Source of the DNA: Bacteroidetes bacterium GWF2_41_31
GTDB taxonomy: Bacteria > Bacteroidota > Bacteroidia > Bacteroidales > F082
Direction of reading: 5' to 3'
Length of the DNA stretch: 64,000 nt
Assembly (NCBI GenBank): GCA_001769215.1
Contig: MEOL01000017.1
Coordinates: 62,001 to 126,000 of the forward strand
Shown here: positions 35,033 through 43,036 of the stretch, one piece after another
How the letters are laid out: each line of letters begins with the position of its first letter
How positions within the stretch are numbered: the first letter of the stretch is position 1
Position numbers and translations under genes: made by a program
The notes under the pieces: generated by a model
The model's database searches: none
Seen by the model: the letters and a program-made list of their open reading frames with translations, nothing else
What the model was told of the DNA's origin: nothing

Positions 35033-35713
35033 TTAAAACGGGGGTTTTAAAGTATCGGGTTTAACGTTGGAAATAACCGATTGGCTGTTATTGAATGGCG
35101 AATTGATCAGGTCACTGATGGGATAAACCTCCATTTCATCCGACTGAAATGGTGTCAGCAAGGATATAAGCTCATCTGAGTTAGTTGATTTCAGCCACAC
35201 CGTTTCCTGCTCCCGGTTTAAAATCACAGGCATGCGGTTGTGGATGGGTGTCATCAATTCGTTGGGTTGGGTGGTGATAATAGAAAAGGTATGCAGCATG
35301 TTGTTTTCTTGATCTTTCCAGGTTTCCCAAAGGCCTGCCATGGCAAACAGGTTCTCATTTTTTAATAAAACCCTGAAAGGTATTTTTTTTGTGCCTTTTT
35401 TCCATTCAAAAAATCCATTGGCCGGAACCAGGCAGCGTCGGCGTGTAAAAGCAGCTTTAAAAGAAGGATTTTCCAGAATAGTTTCTGCACGTGTATTGAT
35501 GAGTTTGTTGCCAATTTTAGGGTCTTTTGCCCAAAATGGGACCAGTCCCCATTTGAAAAAACTCAGCTTCCCGGGTTCGGTATTGGTGATCACAGGTAAA
35601 TTTTGCCCGGGAGCACAATTGAAACTGGGTTTATACATCTCATCAAACACCTCCACATTAAAGCGTTCGCTGATGTGTTTTCCCTTTACCGAAAGTTGGA
35701 ATCGTCCGCACAT
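35033..35713 (-). CDS. yedK: SRAP/HMCES-type protein (YedK family)
   Basis: The 226 residues start MCGRF, placing the catalytic Cys2 exactly after the removed methionine. Other family residues are NTRAETI near 74, the RCLVPANGFFEW stretch near 95 with the conserved Glu, and HNRMPVIL near 160. SRAP proteins crosslink covalently to abasic sites in single-stranded DNA and shield them during repair. The length is normal. It lies 18 bases downstream of the small protein at 35732, with which it could share a transcript, placing it at the end of the cbpA cluster. Confidence 0.93.
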   Translation of the reverse strand: MCGRFQLSVKGKHISERFNVEVFDEMYKPSFNCAPGQNLPVITNTEPGKLSFFKWGLVPFWAKDPKIGNKLINTRAETILENPSFKAAFTRRRCLVPANGFFEWKKGTKKIPFRVLLKNENLFAMAGLWETWKDQENNMLHTFSIITTQPNELMTPIHNRMPVILNREQETVWLKSTNSDELISLLTPFQSDEMEVYPISDLINSPFNNSQSVISNVKPDTLKPPF

Positions 35714-35731
35714 GGGTTTATTATTTGTAAA

Positions 35732-36094
35732 TCATTTGGTGGAAAATAACCTTTTAATCAACTCATACTGAATGCTTGCCACCTTTTTATTCGACACATC
35801 GCCATTGATTCCGACCAAGATATACGCTACATGCGACAGCTTGTAATCGCAATAAACGAGCCCGTCACGGGTGCGGTAGATTCGCTTGAAATGTTCTTCC
35901 ACAGGCATGTGAAGTGTAGCCATCACCTGTTTTGCTTTCTGAATGGAATTCATAAAATCCACCTCGTTGTTCAGTTCGAGTTCGGGCAGCAAATCGGATG
36001 CATAATGAATTAGCCGTGCATCGCTGAGGGCTATTAAAAATTCACTGAGTGCGCTGTGCATCTGCAGGTCCTGAATTCTAATGAGGTTGTCCAT
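35732..36094 (-). CDS. Small protein with BRO/DinD-like C-terminal segment, overlapping cbpA
   Basis: The ATG at 36094 gives 120 residues and a 17-base overlap with the end of the cbpA-like gene. Longer frames reach upstream to 36205 but would run far into cbpA. The product is helical and soluble (MDNLIRIQDLQMHSALSEFLIALSD). The C-terminal part (DYKLSHVAYILVGINGD, then KKVASIQYELIKRLF) resembles by eye the LSxxAxYLIxxNGD segment of BRO-N/DinD proteins. In other bacteria the gene after cbpA encodes the modulator CbpM; this protein takes that place but shows no MerR-like CbpM motif I can recognise. A regulatory partner of the co-chaperone is a reasonable inference. Confidence 0.65.
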   Translation of the reverse strand: MDNLIRIQDLQMHSALSEFLIALSDARLIHYASDLLPELELNNEVDFMNSIQKAKQVMATLHMPVEEHFKRIYRTRDGLVYCDYKLSHVAYILVGINGDVSNKKVASIQYELIKRLFSTK

Positions 36095-37010
36095 GGCTTT
36101 TCTCTTTGAGTTCAACAAATAACTTTTCTTCTTCCGGTGTAAGGTGTTCAGGAATTTTAATTTGTGTTGTAACATACAGGTTACCAAACTGATCAGGTTG
36201 ACCATACACAGGCATCCCCTTTCCCTTTATCCGGAGTTTTTGTGCTCCCTGTGTCCCTTTGGGGATGTTCAGGGTTACATTTCCGTTCAGGGTTGCAACA
36301 TTTACTTTCCCGCCAAGGACGGCAGTATAAATATCCAGCATCAGAGCACTGTAGAGGTCATTTTCCTTTCGTTTAAAAATGGGATGTTTCAATACATGAA
36401 TAGTGATGTACAAATCGCCACCGGGTCCGCCATTCATGCCGGGTCCGCCCTTTCCCTTCAATTTAAGCTTTTGCTGATGATGGGTTCCCGGTTTGGTGGT
36501 GATGCGTAGTTTTTTGTCGTGGAGTTGCAATATCCGGGAGGTTCCATGGAAGGCTTCTTCCAGGGTAATTTCCATATCGGCGGCATAATCCTGCCCCTGC
36601 GTCTGGCGTGTACGGCCACTTCCCTGACCACTGAATCCCGAAAAACCTCCTCCAAATATGTTGTTGAAAAATTCTGAAAAATCCTCCGAATCGCTCTGAT
36701 AGGTCTGATGATGGCTACGTTGCCCGCCTGCCTGGTTGTAAAACTGCGAAAAATCGAATCCCGGATCCCCCGTCGATTGTTGAGCCTGTTTCCAGTTGGC
36801 ACCCAACTCATCATATTTTTTTCTGTTTTCATCATTGCCCAGCACCTGGTAAGCTTCGGAAACCTCCTTGAATTTCTCTTCTAAATTCTTGTTTCCTTTG
36901 GTCTTGTCAGGATGATATTCCTTGGCCAGCTTGCGGTATGCTTTCTTTATTTCATCCTTGGAGGCCGATTTCCCAACTCCCAGTATCTTATAATAGTCTT
37001 TGTAGTCCAT
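36078..37010 (-). CDS. cbpA: CbpA-type DnaJ-like co-chaperone
   Basis: The 310 residues open with a J domain (DYYKILGVGKSASKDEIKKAYRKLAKEYHPD) containing HPD at about 33-35, which stimulates the DnaK ATPase. A Gly/Phe/Ser-rich linker follows (FNNIFGGGFSGFSGQGSGR, about 110-130). The C-terminal substrate-binding domains have ITLEEAFHGTSRIL, VLKHPIFKRKENDLY and LRIKGKGMPVYG. The zinc-finger of classical DnaJ is absent, which makes it the CbpA type. Its 3' end overlaps a small gene of unknown role by 17 bases. The upstream region holds a TAATTTTA box (37034-37027), one base off consensus. Confidence 0.92.
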   Translation of the reverse strand: MDYKDYYKILGVGKSASKDEIKKAYRKLAKEYHPDKTKGNKNLEEKFKEVSEAYQVLGNDENRKKYDELGANWKQAQQSTGDPGFDFSQFYNQAGGQRSHHQTYQSDSEDFSEFFNNIFGGGFSGFSGQGSGRTRQTQGQDYAADMEITLEEAFHGTSRILQLHDKKLRITTKPGTHHQQKLKLKGKGGPGMNGGPGGDLYITIHVLKHPIFKRKENDLYSALMLDIYTAVLGGKVNVATLNGNVTLNIPKGTQGAQKLRIKGKGMPVYGQPDQFGNLYVTTQIKIPEHLTPEEEKLFVELKEKSHGQPH

Positions 37011-37128
37011 AGGTCAGAATAAAGCATAAAATTACTAAATAATTGCAGCCATATTAGCTGAACCCGAACCTGAATTGTTAAATTCAATTAATGGGGCATC
37101 CGATCATCTTCCGTAAGTAATAAGTAAC

Positions 37129-37153
37129 TTTGTTGGATGAAATATCCAACAAA
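37129..37153. repeat. Perfect 10-bp inverted repeat
   Basis: TTTGTTGGAT and ATCCAACAAA are separated by five bases. It lies 120 bases upstream of cbpA and just before the tandem repeat array. There is no T run in either direction that would make it a good terminator. Confidence 0.5.
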
Positions 37154-37187
37154 AACCTGGAAATTAAGGAACATATATGTTCGGCTT

Positions 37188-37873
37188 GCAGTCGGCTAAA
37201 GCCAGACTGCAATGGATATCCATTAAATACATTCATTGTAGATGAATGAAACTAAATAGAATCCATCCCTTGCAGCTTGGCTTTAGCCAGCTGCAAAAAA
37301 GTTCCTTCTGCTTTAGTAACTGTTAGTTACAGAATAAAGTAAAGATAGAAATATAGAGAATAGATTCCAATTGTAGGGCAGTCGGCTAAAGCCAGACTGC
37401 AATGGATGTCCATAAATACAATCATTGTAGATGAATAAAACTAAATAGAATATATCCCTTGCAGCTTGGCTTTAGCCAGCTGCAAAAAAGTTCCTTCTGT
37501 TTTAGCAACCGTTAGTTACAGAATAAAGTAAAGATAGAAATATAGAGAATAGATTCCAATTGTAGGGCAGTCGGCTAAAGTCAGACTGCAATGGATTTCC
37601 GTTAAATACATTCTTTGTAAAAGAATAAAACTAAATAGAATCCATCCCTTGCAGCCTGGCTTTAGCCAGCTGCAAAAAAGTTCCTTCTGTTTTAGCAACT
37701 GTTAGTTACAGAATAAAGTAAAGATAGAAATATAGAGAATAGATTCCAATTGTAGGGCAGTCGGCTAAAGCCAGACTGCAATGGATGTCCATAAATACAA
37801 TCATTGTAGATGAATAAAACTAAATAGAATATATCCCTTGCAGCTTGGCTTTAGCCAGCTGCAAAAAAAAGTT
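37188..37873. repeat. Tandem array of four ~190-bp units, each with two REP-like palindromes
   Basis: Units begin at 37188, 37378, 37567 and 37757 (periods 190, 189, 190). The last lacks the final third. Each holds a palindrome GCAGTC-GGCTAAAGCC-AGACTGC and, about 85 bases on, an opposite one TTGCAGCTTGGC-TTTA-GCCAGCTGCAA, both built around GGCTAAAGCC/GGCTTTAGCC. This is the REP plus inverted REP layout of a BIME. Units differ by scattered substitutions (for example AAAGCC to AAAGTC in unit 3). Units 2 and 4 share variants, suggesting duplication of a two-unit block. It fills the space between divergent cbpA and glgB. Confidence 0.9.
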
Positions 37874-38047
37874 CTCCTGCATTAGTAACAATGATATTGA
37901 AAGAAGGGGATTTCAATAACTCGATATTTACAATTAAAAAATGTTAACTGCTTAAGAATGCATAAGCAACATTTATTCACTATTAAATGGATGTATTGAG
38001 CTCTGGTACCTGTCAAATAAGTAATTTAGTCAGCTAAAACATTTCCG

Positions 38048-40030
38048 ATGAATATACTGCCCCTCGTACAAAACGATCCCTGGCTGGAACCATATAACGG
38101 TGTTCTGCTTCACCGTCACCAGCGGACCATGCAAAAAATATTGGATTTAACCGATGGAACCGGGAAGTTAATTGATTTTTCAAACGGGCATCTTTATTTT
38201 GGTCTGCACCGAACCCCGGATGGTTGGGTTTTTCGGGAATGGGCTCCTAATGCAACCGCTATTTATTTGTTGGGCGATTTTAATCATTGGAAAAAAAACG
38301 CGGATTATAAACTGATTTCACTCGAAAACGGTGTTTGGGAAATTTCGCTTTCGCCTGATACTTTGCAGCATGGAATGTTGTACAAACTGCTGATGGAATG
38401 GGAGGGTGGCAGTGGAGAACGCATTCCGGCCTGGTGCAGGCGCGTGGTACAGGATGAAAATACCCATCTTTTTTCTGCTCAGGTATGGGATCCGAAAAAG
38501 CCATTTCAATGGAAGAATAAGGTGCCGGCCAGGGTTAAAAACCCGCTGATTTACGAAGCCCATGTCGGGATGGCTACGGCAGAACTGAAAGTAGGAACCT
38601 ATGTTGAGTTTACAACAAACGTACTGCCAAGAATTGCCAAGATGGGTTACAACACATTGCAGCTCATGGCTATACAAGAACATCCCTATTATGGATCTTT
38701 TGGTTATCAGGTGTCGGGTTTCTTTGCTCCTTCCAGTCGTTTTGGCACGCCCGAAGATCTGATGGAGTTGATTGATGAAGCCCATGGGCTGGGAATTGCG
38801 GTACTACTCGATGTAGTGCATTCACACGCAGTAAAAAATTCAAATGAAGGCCTGGCCCGTTTCGATGGATCTGATTATCAGTATTTTCATGCAGGTTCAA
38901 AAGGCGATCACCCGGCTTGGGATTCGCGTTGCTTTAACTATGGGAGCGATGAAGTGGTTCATTTTTTATTGTCTAACATTAAATACTGGATGGATTTCTT
39001 TCATTTCGATGGATTCAGGTTTGATGGAGTAACGAGCATGATCTATACCCACCATGGCCTGGGGGTTGATTTTTCCAACTACGACATGTATTTTAACGGC
39101 GACCAGGATGAGGATGCACTCACCTATTTATCGTTGGCCAATATGCTGGTGAAAGAAATCAATAAAAAAGCCATTACGGTAGCCGAAGACGTGAGCGGTA
39201 TGCCTGGAATAGCTTCTCCGTATCAAGATGGGGGCGTTGGTTTTGATTTTCGCATGTCGATGGGGGTGGCCGACTACTGGATCAAGATCATCAAAGAGCG
39301 AAAAGATGAACACTGGCTGATGGGAGAAATGTACCACCAGCTGTCGAACAAGCGGGCCGATGAGCGAACCATCAGCTATGCCGAGTGTCACGACCAGGCC
39401 ATGGTTGGCGACAAAACCATAATATTCAGGCTGATAGATGCCAAAATGTACACCTCCATGCAGAAGATTGATGAAGACATTATTATCGACCGGGGATTGG
39501 CACTGCACAAAATGATCCGCCTGATATCGCTGGCCACGGCAGGCGATGGCTACTTAACCTTTATGGGCAACGAGTTTGGCCATCCCGAATGGATTGATTT
39601 TCCCCGACAGGGAAACAACTGGAGCTATGCCTATGCCCGTCGGCAATGGGACCTGGTCGACAACAAAGAATTGCGCTATCACCTGTTATCCGATTTCGAC
39701 CGCGCCATGATCAGGCTGGAGAAAAAGAATCATTGGTTATCACAATCATTGCAGCCTATCTCTTTAAACGACGGCGATCAGGTGATGATTTTCAGCCGTG
39801 CAGAGCTGTTGTTTGTGTTTAATTTTAATCCTTCATTTTCGTTTACTGACTATGGATTTGTTGCTCCTGAAGGTGAATATCAGGTAGTTTTAAATTCGGA
39901 TGATAAAAAATTCGGTGGTTTTGGCCGAAACAACGATGCCGTTATCCATGCCACTCAACAGGTGGGTAATCAACCGGGGTTGTTATTGTATTTGCCCAGC
40001 CGATCGGCTATGGTGCTGAAGAAAGTCTAG
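38048..40030 (+). CDS. glgB: 1,4-alpha-glucan branching enzyme, GH13_8 (eukaryotic-like) type
   Basis: This 660-residue enzyme has an N-terminal CBM48-like domain (WVFREWAPNATAIYLLGDFNHW). The GH13 barrel carries LDVVHSHAVKN, GFRFDGVTSMIYTHHG (nucleophile Asp), AEDVSGMPG (acid/base Glu) and YAECHDQAMVGDK. The HxxxN/HHG pattern and size fit GH13_8, the group that includes yeast and human branching enzymes. It makes alpha-1,6 branches in glycogen. No other glycogen genes are adjacent, and the gene stands alone after the REP array. Confidence 0.93.
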   Translation: MNILPLVQNDPWLEPYNGVLLHRHQRTMQKILDLTDGTGKLIDFSNGHLYFGLHRTPDGWVFREWAPNATAIYLLGDFNHWKKNADYKLISLENGVWEISLSPDTLQHGMLYKLLMEWEGGSGERIPAWCRRVVQDENTHLFSAQVWDPKKPFQWKNKVPARVKNPLIYEAHVGMATAELKVGTYVEFTTNVLPRIAKMGYNTLQLMAIQEHPYYGSFGYQVSGFFAPSSRFGTPEDLMELIDEAHGLGIAVLLDVVHSHAVKNSNEGLARFDGSDYQYFHAGSKGDHPAWDSRCFNYGSDEVVHFLLSNIKYWMDFFHFDGFRFDGVTSMIYTHHGLGVDFSNYDMYFNGDQDEDALTYLSLANMLVKEINKKAITVAEDVSGMPGIASPYQDGGVGFDFRMSMGVADYWIKIIKERKDEHWLMGEMYHQLSNKRADERTISYAECHDQAMVGDKTIIFRLIDAKMYTSMQKIDEDIIIDRGLALHKMIRLISLATAGDGYLTFMGNEFGHPEWIDFPRQGNNWSYAYARRQWDLVDNKELRYHLLSDFDRAMIRLEKKNHWLSQSLQPISLNDGDQVMIFSRAELLFVFNFNPSFSFTDYGFVAPEGEYQVVLNSDDKKFGGFGRNNDAVIHATQQVGNQPGLLLYLPSRSAMVLKKV

Positions 40031-40091
40031 AAAGCTGTAAATACCTTCGGGTTGATTTGGGGATTTGATGATTTCCCATCATCATTCAGGC

Positions 40092-40160
40092 AAAGCCAAT
40101 CTTGCGGGGTGAAGCCCTTTGTTGGCAAGGCATTCATTGCCATTGGCTTAAGCCAGGGGG
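40092..40160. repeat. Degenerate palindromic intergenic sequence
   Basis: AAAGCCAAT at the left pairs with ATTGGCTTA near 40142-40150, with an inner GGCAAGGCATTCATTGCC hairpin. It resembles another REP-type element and is distinct from the 37-kb array. Confidence 0.4.
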
Positions 40161-40257
40161 AGTAGAGAAAAATAAATTTACCTTCTGAAACACCATCTGC
40201 TTTCGGTTGGATTGGTCATTTTAATCTGACGGTAATTAGAAAAATTCTATAATATAG

Positions 40258-40287
40258 TTGTATGTACAAACATCTTTTATATCTTTG
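40258..40287 (+). promoter_or_regulatory. Bacteroidetes-type promoter of the marR gene
   Basis: TTG at 40258-40260, a 19-base spacer, then TATCTTTG at 40280-40287. Five bases separate it from the ATG at 40293, predicting a leaderless or nearly leaderless mRNA. The same spacing is seen before the activase gene at 21307. Confidence 0.6.
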
Positions 40288-40292
40288 CCCAC

Positions 40293-40721
40293 ATGTTAAA
40301 TAAATGTGACTCCAAATATTGCTCGTGTCTGTATTATTCAGCCAACGCCTTATCGAGAATAATGACGCGGATAGCCGATGAAAGTTTTGCCAATACAGGA
40401 CTTTCTTCATCTTATGCTTTTTTGCTGATGATCGTAAATGAAAGACCCGGAATTCAGCCCAAGGAAATCAGCATTCAGATGCTATTAACACCTTCAACCG
40501 TAACCCGTTTAATTGAGAAATTGGAGTTTAAAGGTTATCTGGAGCGAAAACCGGCGGGAAGAAATACCGAAGTATTTCCCAAAAAGCGAAGCCTTGAGTT
40601 AAACGAGGCATTAAAAGAATCGTGGCGCAACCTGTTTAAAAAATATTCTGAAATACTGGGCGAAGCGCAGGGTGTTCAACTAACGTCGGATATTTACGGG
40701 GCCATACAACTGCTTGAATAA
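40293..40721 (+). CDS. MarR-family transcriptional regulator
   Basis: The 142 residues form a MarR winged helix. NERPGIQPKEISIQMLLTPSTVTRLIEKLEFKGYLERKPAGRNTEVFP covers helices 3-4 and the wing, and the N-terminal helices ANALSRIMTRIADES build the dimer interface. Cysteines C5, C10 and C12 near the N-terminus (KCDSKYCSCLYY) could make it a thiol-based redox or electrophile sensor, as in OhrR/DUF24-like regulators. It precedes a dinucleotide-binding protein and an ene-reductase on the same strand, the usual layout of an electrophile-response cluster it may control. Confidence 0.85.
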   Translation: MLNKCDSKYCSCLYYSANALSRIMTRIADESFANTGLSSSYAFLLMIVNERPGIQPKEISIQMLLTPSTVTRLIEKLEFKGYLERKPAGRNTEVFPKKRSLELNEALKESWRNLFKKYSEILGEAQGVQLTSDIYGAIQLLE

Positions 40722-40815
40722 TTGAGATGTACTAAACTTACTAAACTACCATTATACTAAGAGTCTGAATATGCCGAAAAAGGACGTTAAACAGGAGTAG
40801 GAAATCATTCTTAAA

Positions 40816-41469
40816 ATGAAAAAAATGAAAAAAATTGGAATTATAGGATCAGGTGTTGTTGGACAAACCCTGGCGAATGGTTTTATCAAACATGGTTATC
40901 AGGTGATGATTGGGAGTCGTGATACTTCCAAATTAAATGAATGGAAGCAACTGGCGAAAGAAAATGCCCACACCGGATCTTTCGAAGAAGCAGCGATCTT
41001 TGGCGACATCATTGTGCTGGCGGTTAAAGGAACTGGTGCTAAATCGGCTTTGGAAACGGCGGGTATTGAAAACCTAAAAAACAAAACGGTTATTGATGCC
41101 ACCAACCCCATTGCAGACGAGGCTCCTGACAATGGTGTATTAAAATTCTTCACAAATCTGAACAAATCTTTGATGGAAGAACTTCAGGAAACTGCGCCCG
41201 AAAGCCACTTTGTAAAGGCTTTTAACAGCGTAGGAAATCCATTTATGGTCAATCCGGTATTCGACAGCAAGCCCACGATGTTTATTTGCGGAAACAATGA
41301 AAATGCCAAAAATGAGGTGAAAAATATATTGGAACAATTTGGCTGGGAAGCGGCCGATTTTGGTGGTGTTGAAAGTGCCCGGGCCATTGAGCCACTGTGT
41401 ATCCTTTGGTGTATTCCGGGCATGCTGCGCAACGAATGGACACACGCCTTTAAATTGTTAAAACTATAA
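40816..41469 (+). CDS. NAD(P)-binding oxidoreductase, F420_oxidored family
   Basis: The 217 residues open with a Rossmann motif, GIIGSGVVGQTLANGF, followed by IGSRDTSKL as the likely NADP phosphate-binding turn. Later come IVLAVKGTGAKSALE and VIDATNPI, as in the NADP-dependent F420 reductase family. Most bacterial members without F420 use another hydride acceptor or lack a known function. The gene lies 22 bases before the ene-reductase, so they are probably cotranscribed. The protein appears cytosolic. Confidence 0.85.
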   Translation: MKKMKKIGIIGSGVVGQTLANGFIKHGYQVMIGSRDTSKLNEWKQLAKENAHTGSFEEAAIFGDIIVLAVKGTGAKSALETAGIENLKNKTVIDATNPIADEAPDNGVLKFFTNLNKSLMEELQETAPESHFVKAFNSVGNPFMVNPVFDSKPTMFICGNNENAKNEVKNILEQFGWEAADFGGVESARAIEPLCILWCIPGMLRNEWTHAFKLLKL

Positions 41470-41491
41470 ATACTAACATAATACTTGCTTA

Positions 41492-42595
41492 ATGAAACTA
41501 AATAGTAAATATACTCTTGGCAGTACAGATCTGAAAAACAGAATTGTCATGGCGCCCATGACGCGCTCCAGAGCTATCGTCAACATACCAAATGATTTGA
41601 TGGCAGAATATTACAGCCAGCGTGCTGATGGCGGACTGCTTATTACCGAAGGCACGGCCCCTTCGGCCAATGGGCTGGGTTATCCCCGAATTCCCGGAAT
41701 CTACAACGATGCACAGGTTGCGGGGTGGACAAAGGTTACCGATGCGGTTCACAAAAAAGGCGGGAAAATCTTCTTGCAGATGATGCATACGGGCCGTTGC
41801 TCCCACCCTGACAATATGGAAACCGGAACAGAAATCTTAGCTCCGTCACCTGTTGCCCTTGAAGGCCAGATGTATACTGATAAAAACGGATTGCAAAATT
41901 ACCCGGTTCCAAAAGAAATGACTCTTGAGGATATAGGTCAGGCGCAACGTGAATTTGTCCAAGCTGCTAAAAATGCCATCAAAGCAGGTTTCGACGGAGT
42001 GGAAATCCATGGCGCTAACGGTTATCTTGTGGATCAGTTTATCAATACGGCCTCCAACAAAAGAAACGATGAATATGGCGGTTCCATCAAGAACAGATCC
42101 CGGTTTGCCATCGAAACAGCTCAACAGGTGGCCGAAGCCATTGGACCGGAAAAAACAGGTATCCGGCTTTCACCAAACGGTGCTTTCAATGGGATGGAAC
42201 CATTTGAGAACATGGAGGATACTTTTCAATTTCTGGCCGAAGAATTGGGCAAGATCAAACTCGCCTATATTCATATCGTCGACCATTCGGCTATGGGAGC
42301 ACCTGAAGTATCTGACTCTGTGAAATCTAAAATCAGGAATGCTTTTGGTGGCACCATCATCGCCAGTGGCGGACTGGATAAACAAAAAGCCGAAGCCATT
42401 TTAACAGAAGGAAAAGGGGATTTGGTTGCTTTTGGACGGCCCTATTTAGCTAATCCCGATTTGGTTTTTCGTATGGAAAACAATCTGGAACTGAATGCAC
42501 CTGACTATGAAACCTTTTATACTCCCGGACCAAAAGGCTATACCGATTATCCTGTTTCAGAACAAAAAAAGGAGCAACCGGCTGTCGCAAAATAG
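41492..42595 (+). CDS. Old yellow enzyme family ene-reductase (NemA-like)
   Basis: The 367 residues match flavin-dependent alkene reductases: VMAPMTRSRA near 20 (FMN phosphate side), LITEGTAPS, the IFLQMMHTGR stretch near 95, and FDGVEIHGANGYLVDQFINTASNKRNDEYGG near 170 with the substrate-binding His/Asn pair. GFGRPYLANPDLV-like LVAFGRPYLANPDL closes the flavin site. Such enzymes reduce activated C=C bonds and nitro compounds with NAD(P)H. The gene follows the Rossmann protein and a MarR regulator, consistent with an electrophile or quinone detoxification unit. Confidence 0.92.
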   Translation: MKLNSKYTLGSTDLKNRIVMAPMTRSRAIVNIPNDLMAEYYSQRADGGLLITEGTAPSANGLGYPRIPGIYNDAQVAGWTKVTDAVHKKGGKIFLQMMHTGRCSHPDNMETGTEILAPSPVALEGQMYTDKNGLQNYPVPKEMTLEDIGQAQREFVQAAKNAIKAGFDGVEIHGANGYLVDQFINTASNKRNDEYGGSIKNRSRFAIETAQQVAEAIGPEKTGIRLSPNGAFNGMEPFENMEDTFQFLAEELGKIKLAYIHIVDHSAMGAPEVSDSVKSKIRNAFGGTIIASGGLDKQKAEAILTEGKGDLVAFGRPYLANPDLVFRMENNLELNAPDYETFYTPGPKGYTDYPVSEQKKEQPAVAK

Positions 42596-42640
42596 GCTAT
42601 TTGAAATTTGATTATGTATTGGTTTTAAGGGTGTATTTTG

Positions 42641-42810
42641 AGGTGCAGCGTACCGAAAATATTTATAGCCAATTTAATACCAGTAAATTCAAGGTGCGGA
42701 GTACCGTAATATTGATTATATGTTTAAACAAAAGGGAAAATAGGACGGTGCGCTGCACCTTAAAAAGTGTGTTCTTGTCTTTCTATAAATATTAGCGGTA
42801 CTCCGTACCT
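42641..42810. repeat. Four short repeats in A-B-A'-B' inverted order
   Basis: AGGTGCAGCGTACCG (42641-42655) and AGGTGCGGAGTACCG (42692-42706) are followed by their near reverse complements CGGTGCGCTGCACCT (42746-42760) and CGGTACTCCGTACCT (42796-42810). The arms interleave, so alternative hairpins or a pseudoknot-like fold are possible. No gene is supported in this stretch. Confidence 0.7.
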
Positions 42811-42831
42811 GTTGATTCACATCTTTAAACT

Positions 42832-42977
42832 TTGAGTCCACTCCGAAAAGGCAAATACCCTTAAATCACCTAAAGGGGACTTTAGATAGTTCATTGATTT
42901 TCAACGAATTCCCCTTTAGGGGTCAGGGGTAAATGAGTTGAAAATCAATGAACACATACTTTTCGGAGTGGACTCAA
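42832..42977. repeat. 146-bp inverted-repeat element with 19-bp perfect ends
   Basis: TTGAGTCCACTCCGAAAAG (42832-42850) is the exact reverse complement of 42959-42977. Inside, a 17-bp arm at 42889-42905 matches 42937-42953, and CCTAAAGGGGA (42869-42879) matches 42910-42920. The inner pairs interleave. It resembles a non-coding MITE-like element between the ene-reductase and the convergent ABC exporter. Confidence 0.8.
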
Positions 42978-43036
42978 CTTTATAACCGGAGATGATCGGA
43001 GCATACCCCATATTCAAATATAATAGCTAAACTGTT

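Noticed and set aside
37516-37698. Open frame within the 190-bp tandem array
   Set aside because: It lies wholly in repeat units and comes from the palindromic composition; no protein signal.
37188-37873. CRISPR array
   Set aside because: Repeat units are about 190 bp with near-identical content throughout and no short repeat-unique spacer pattern; no cas genes nearby.
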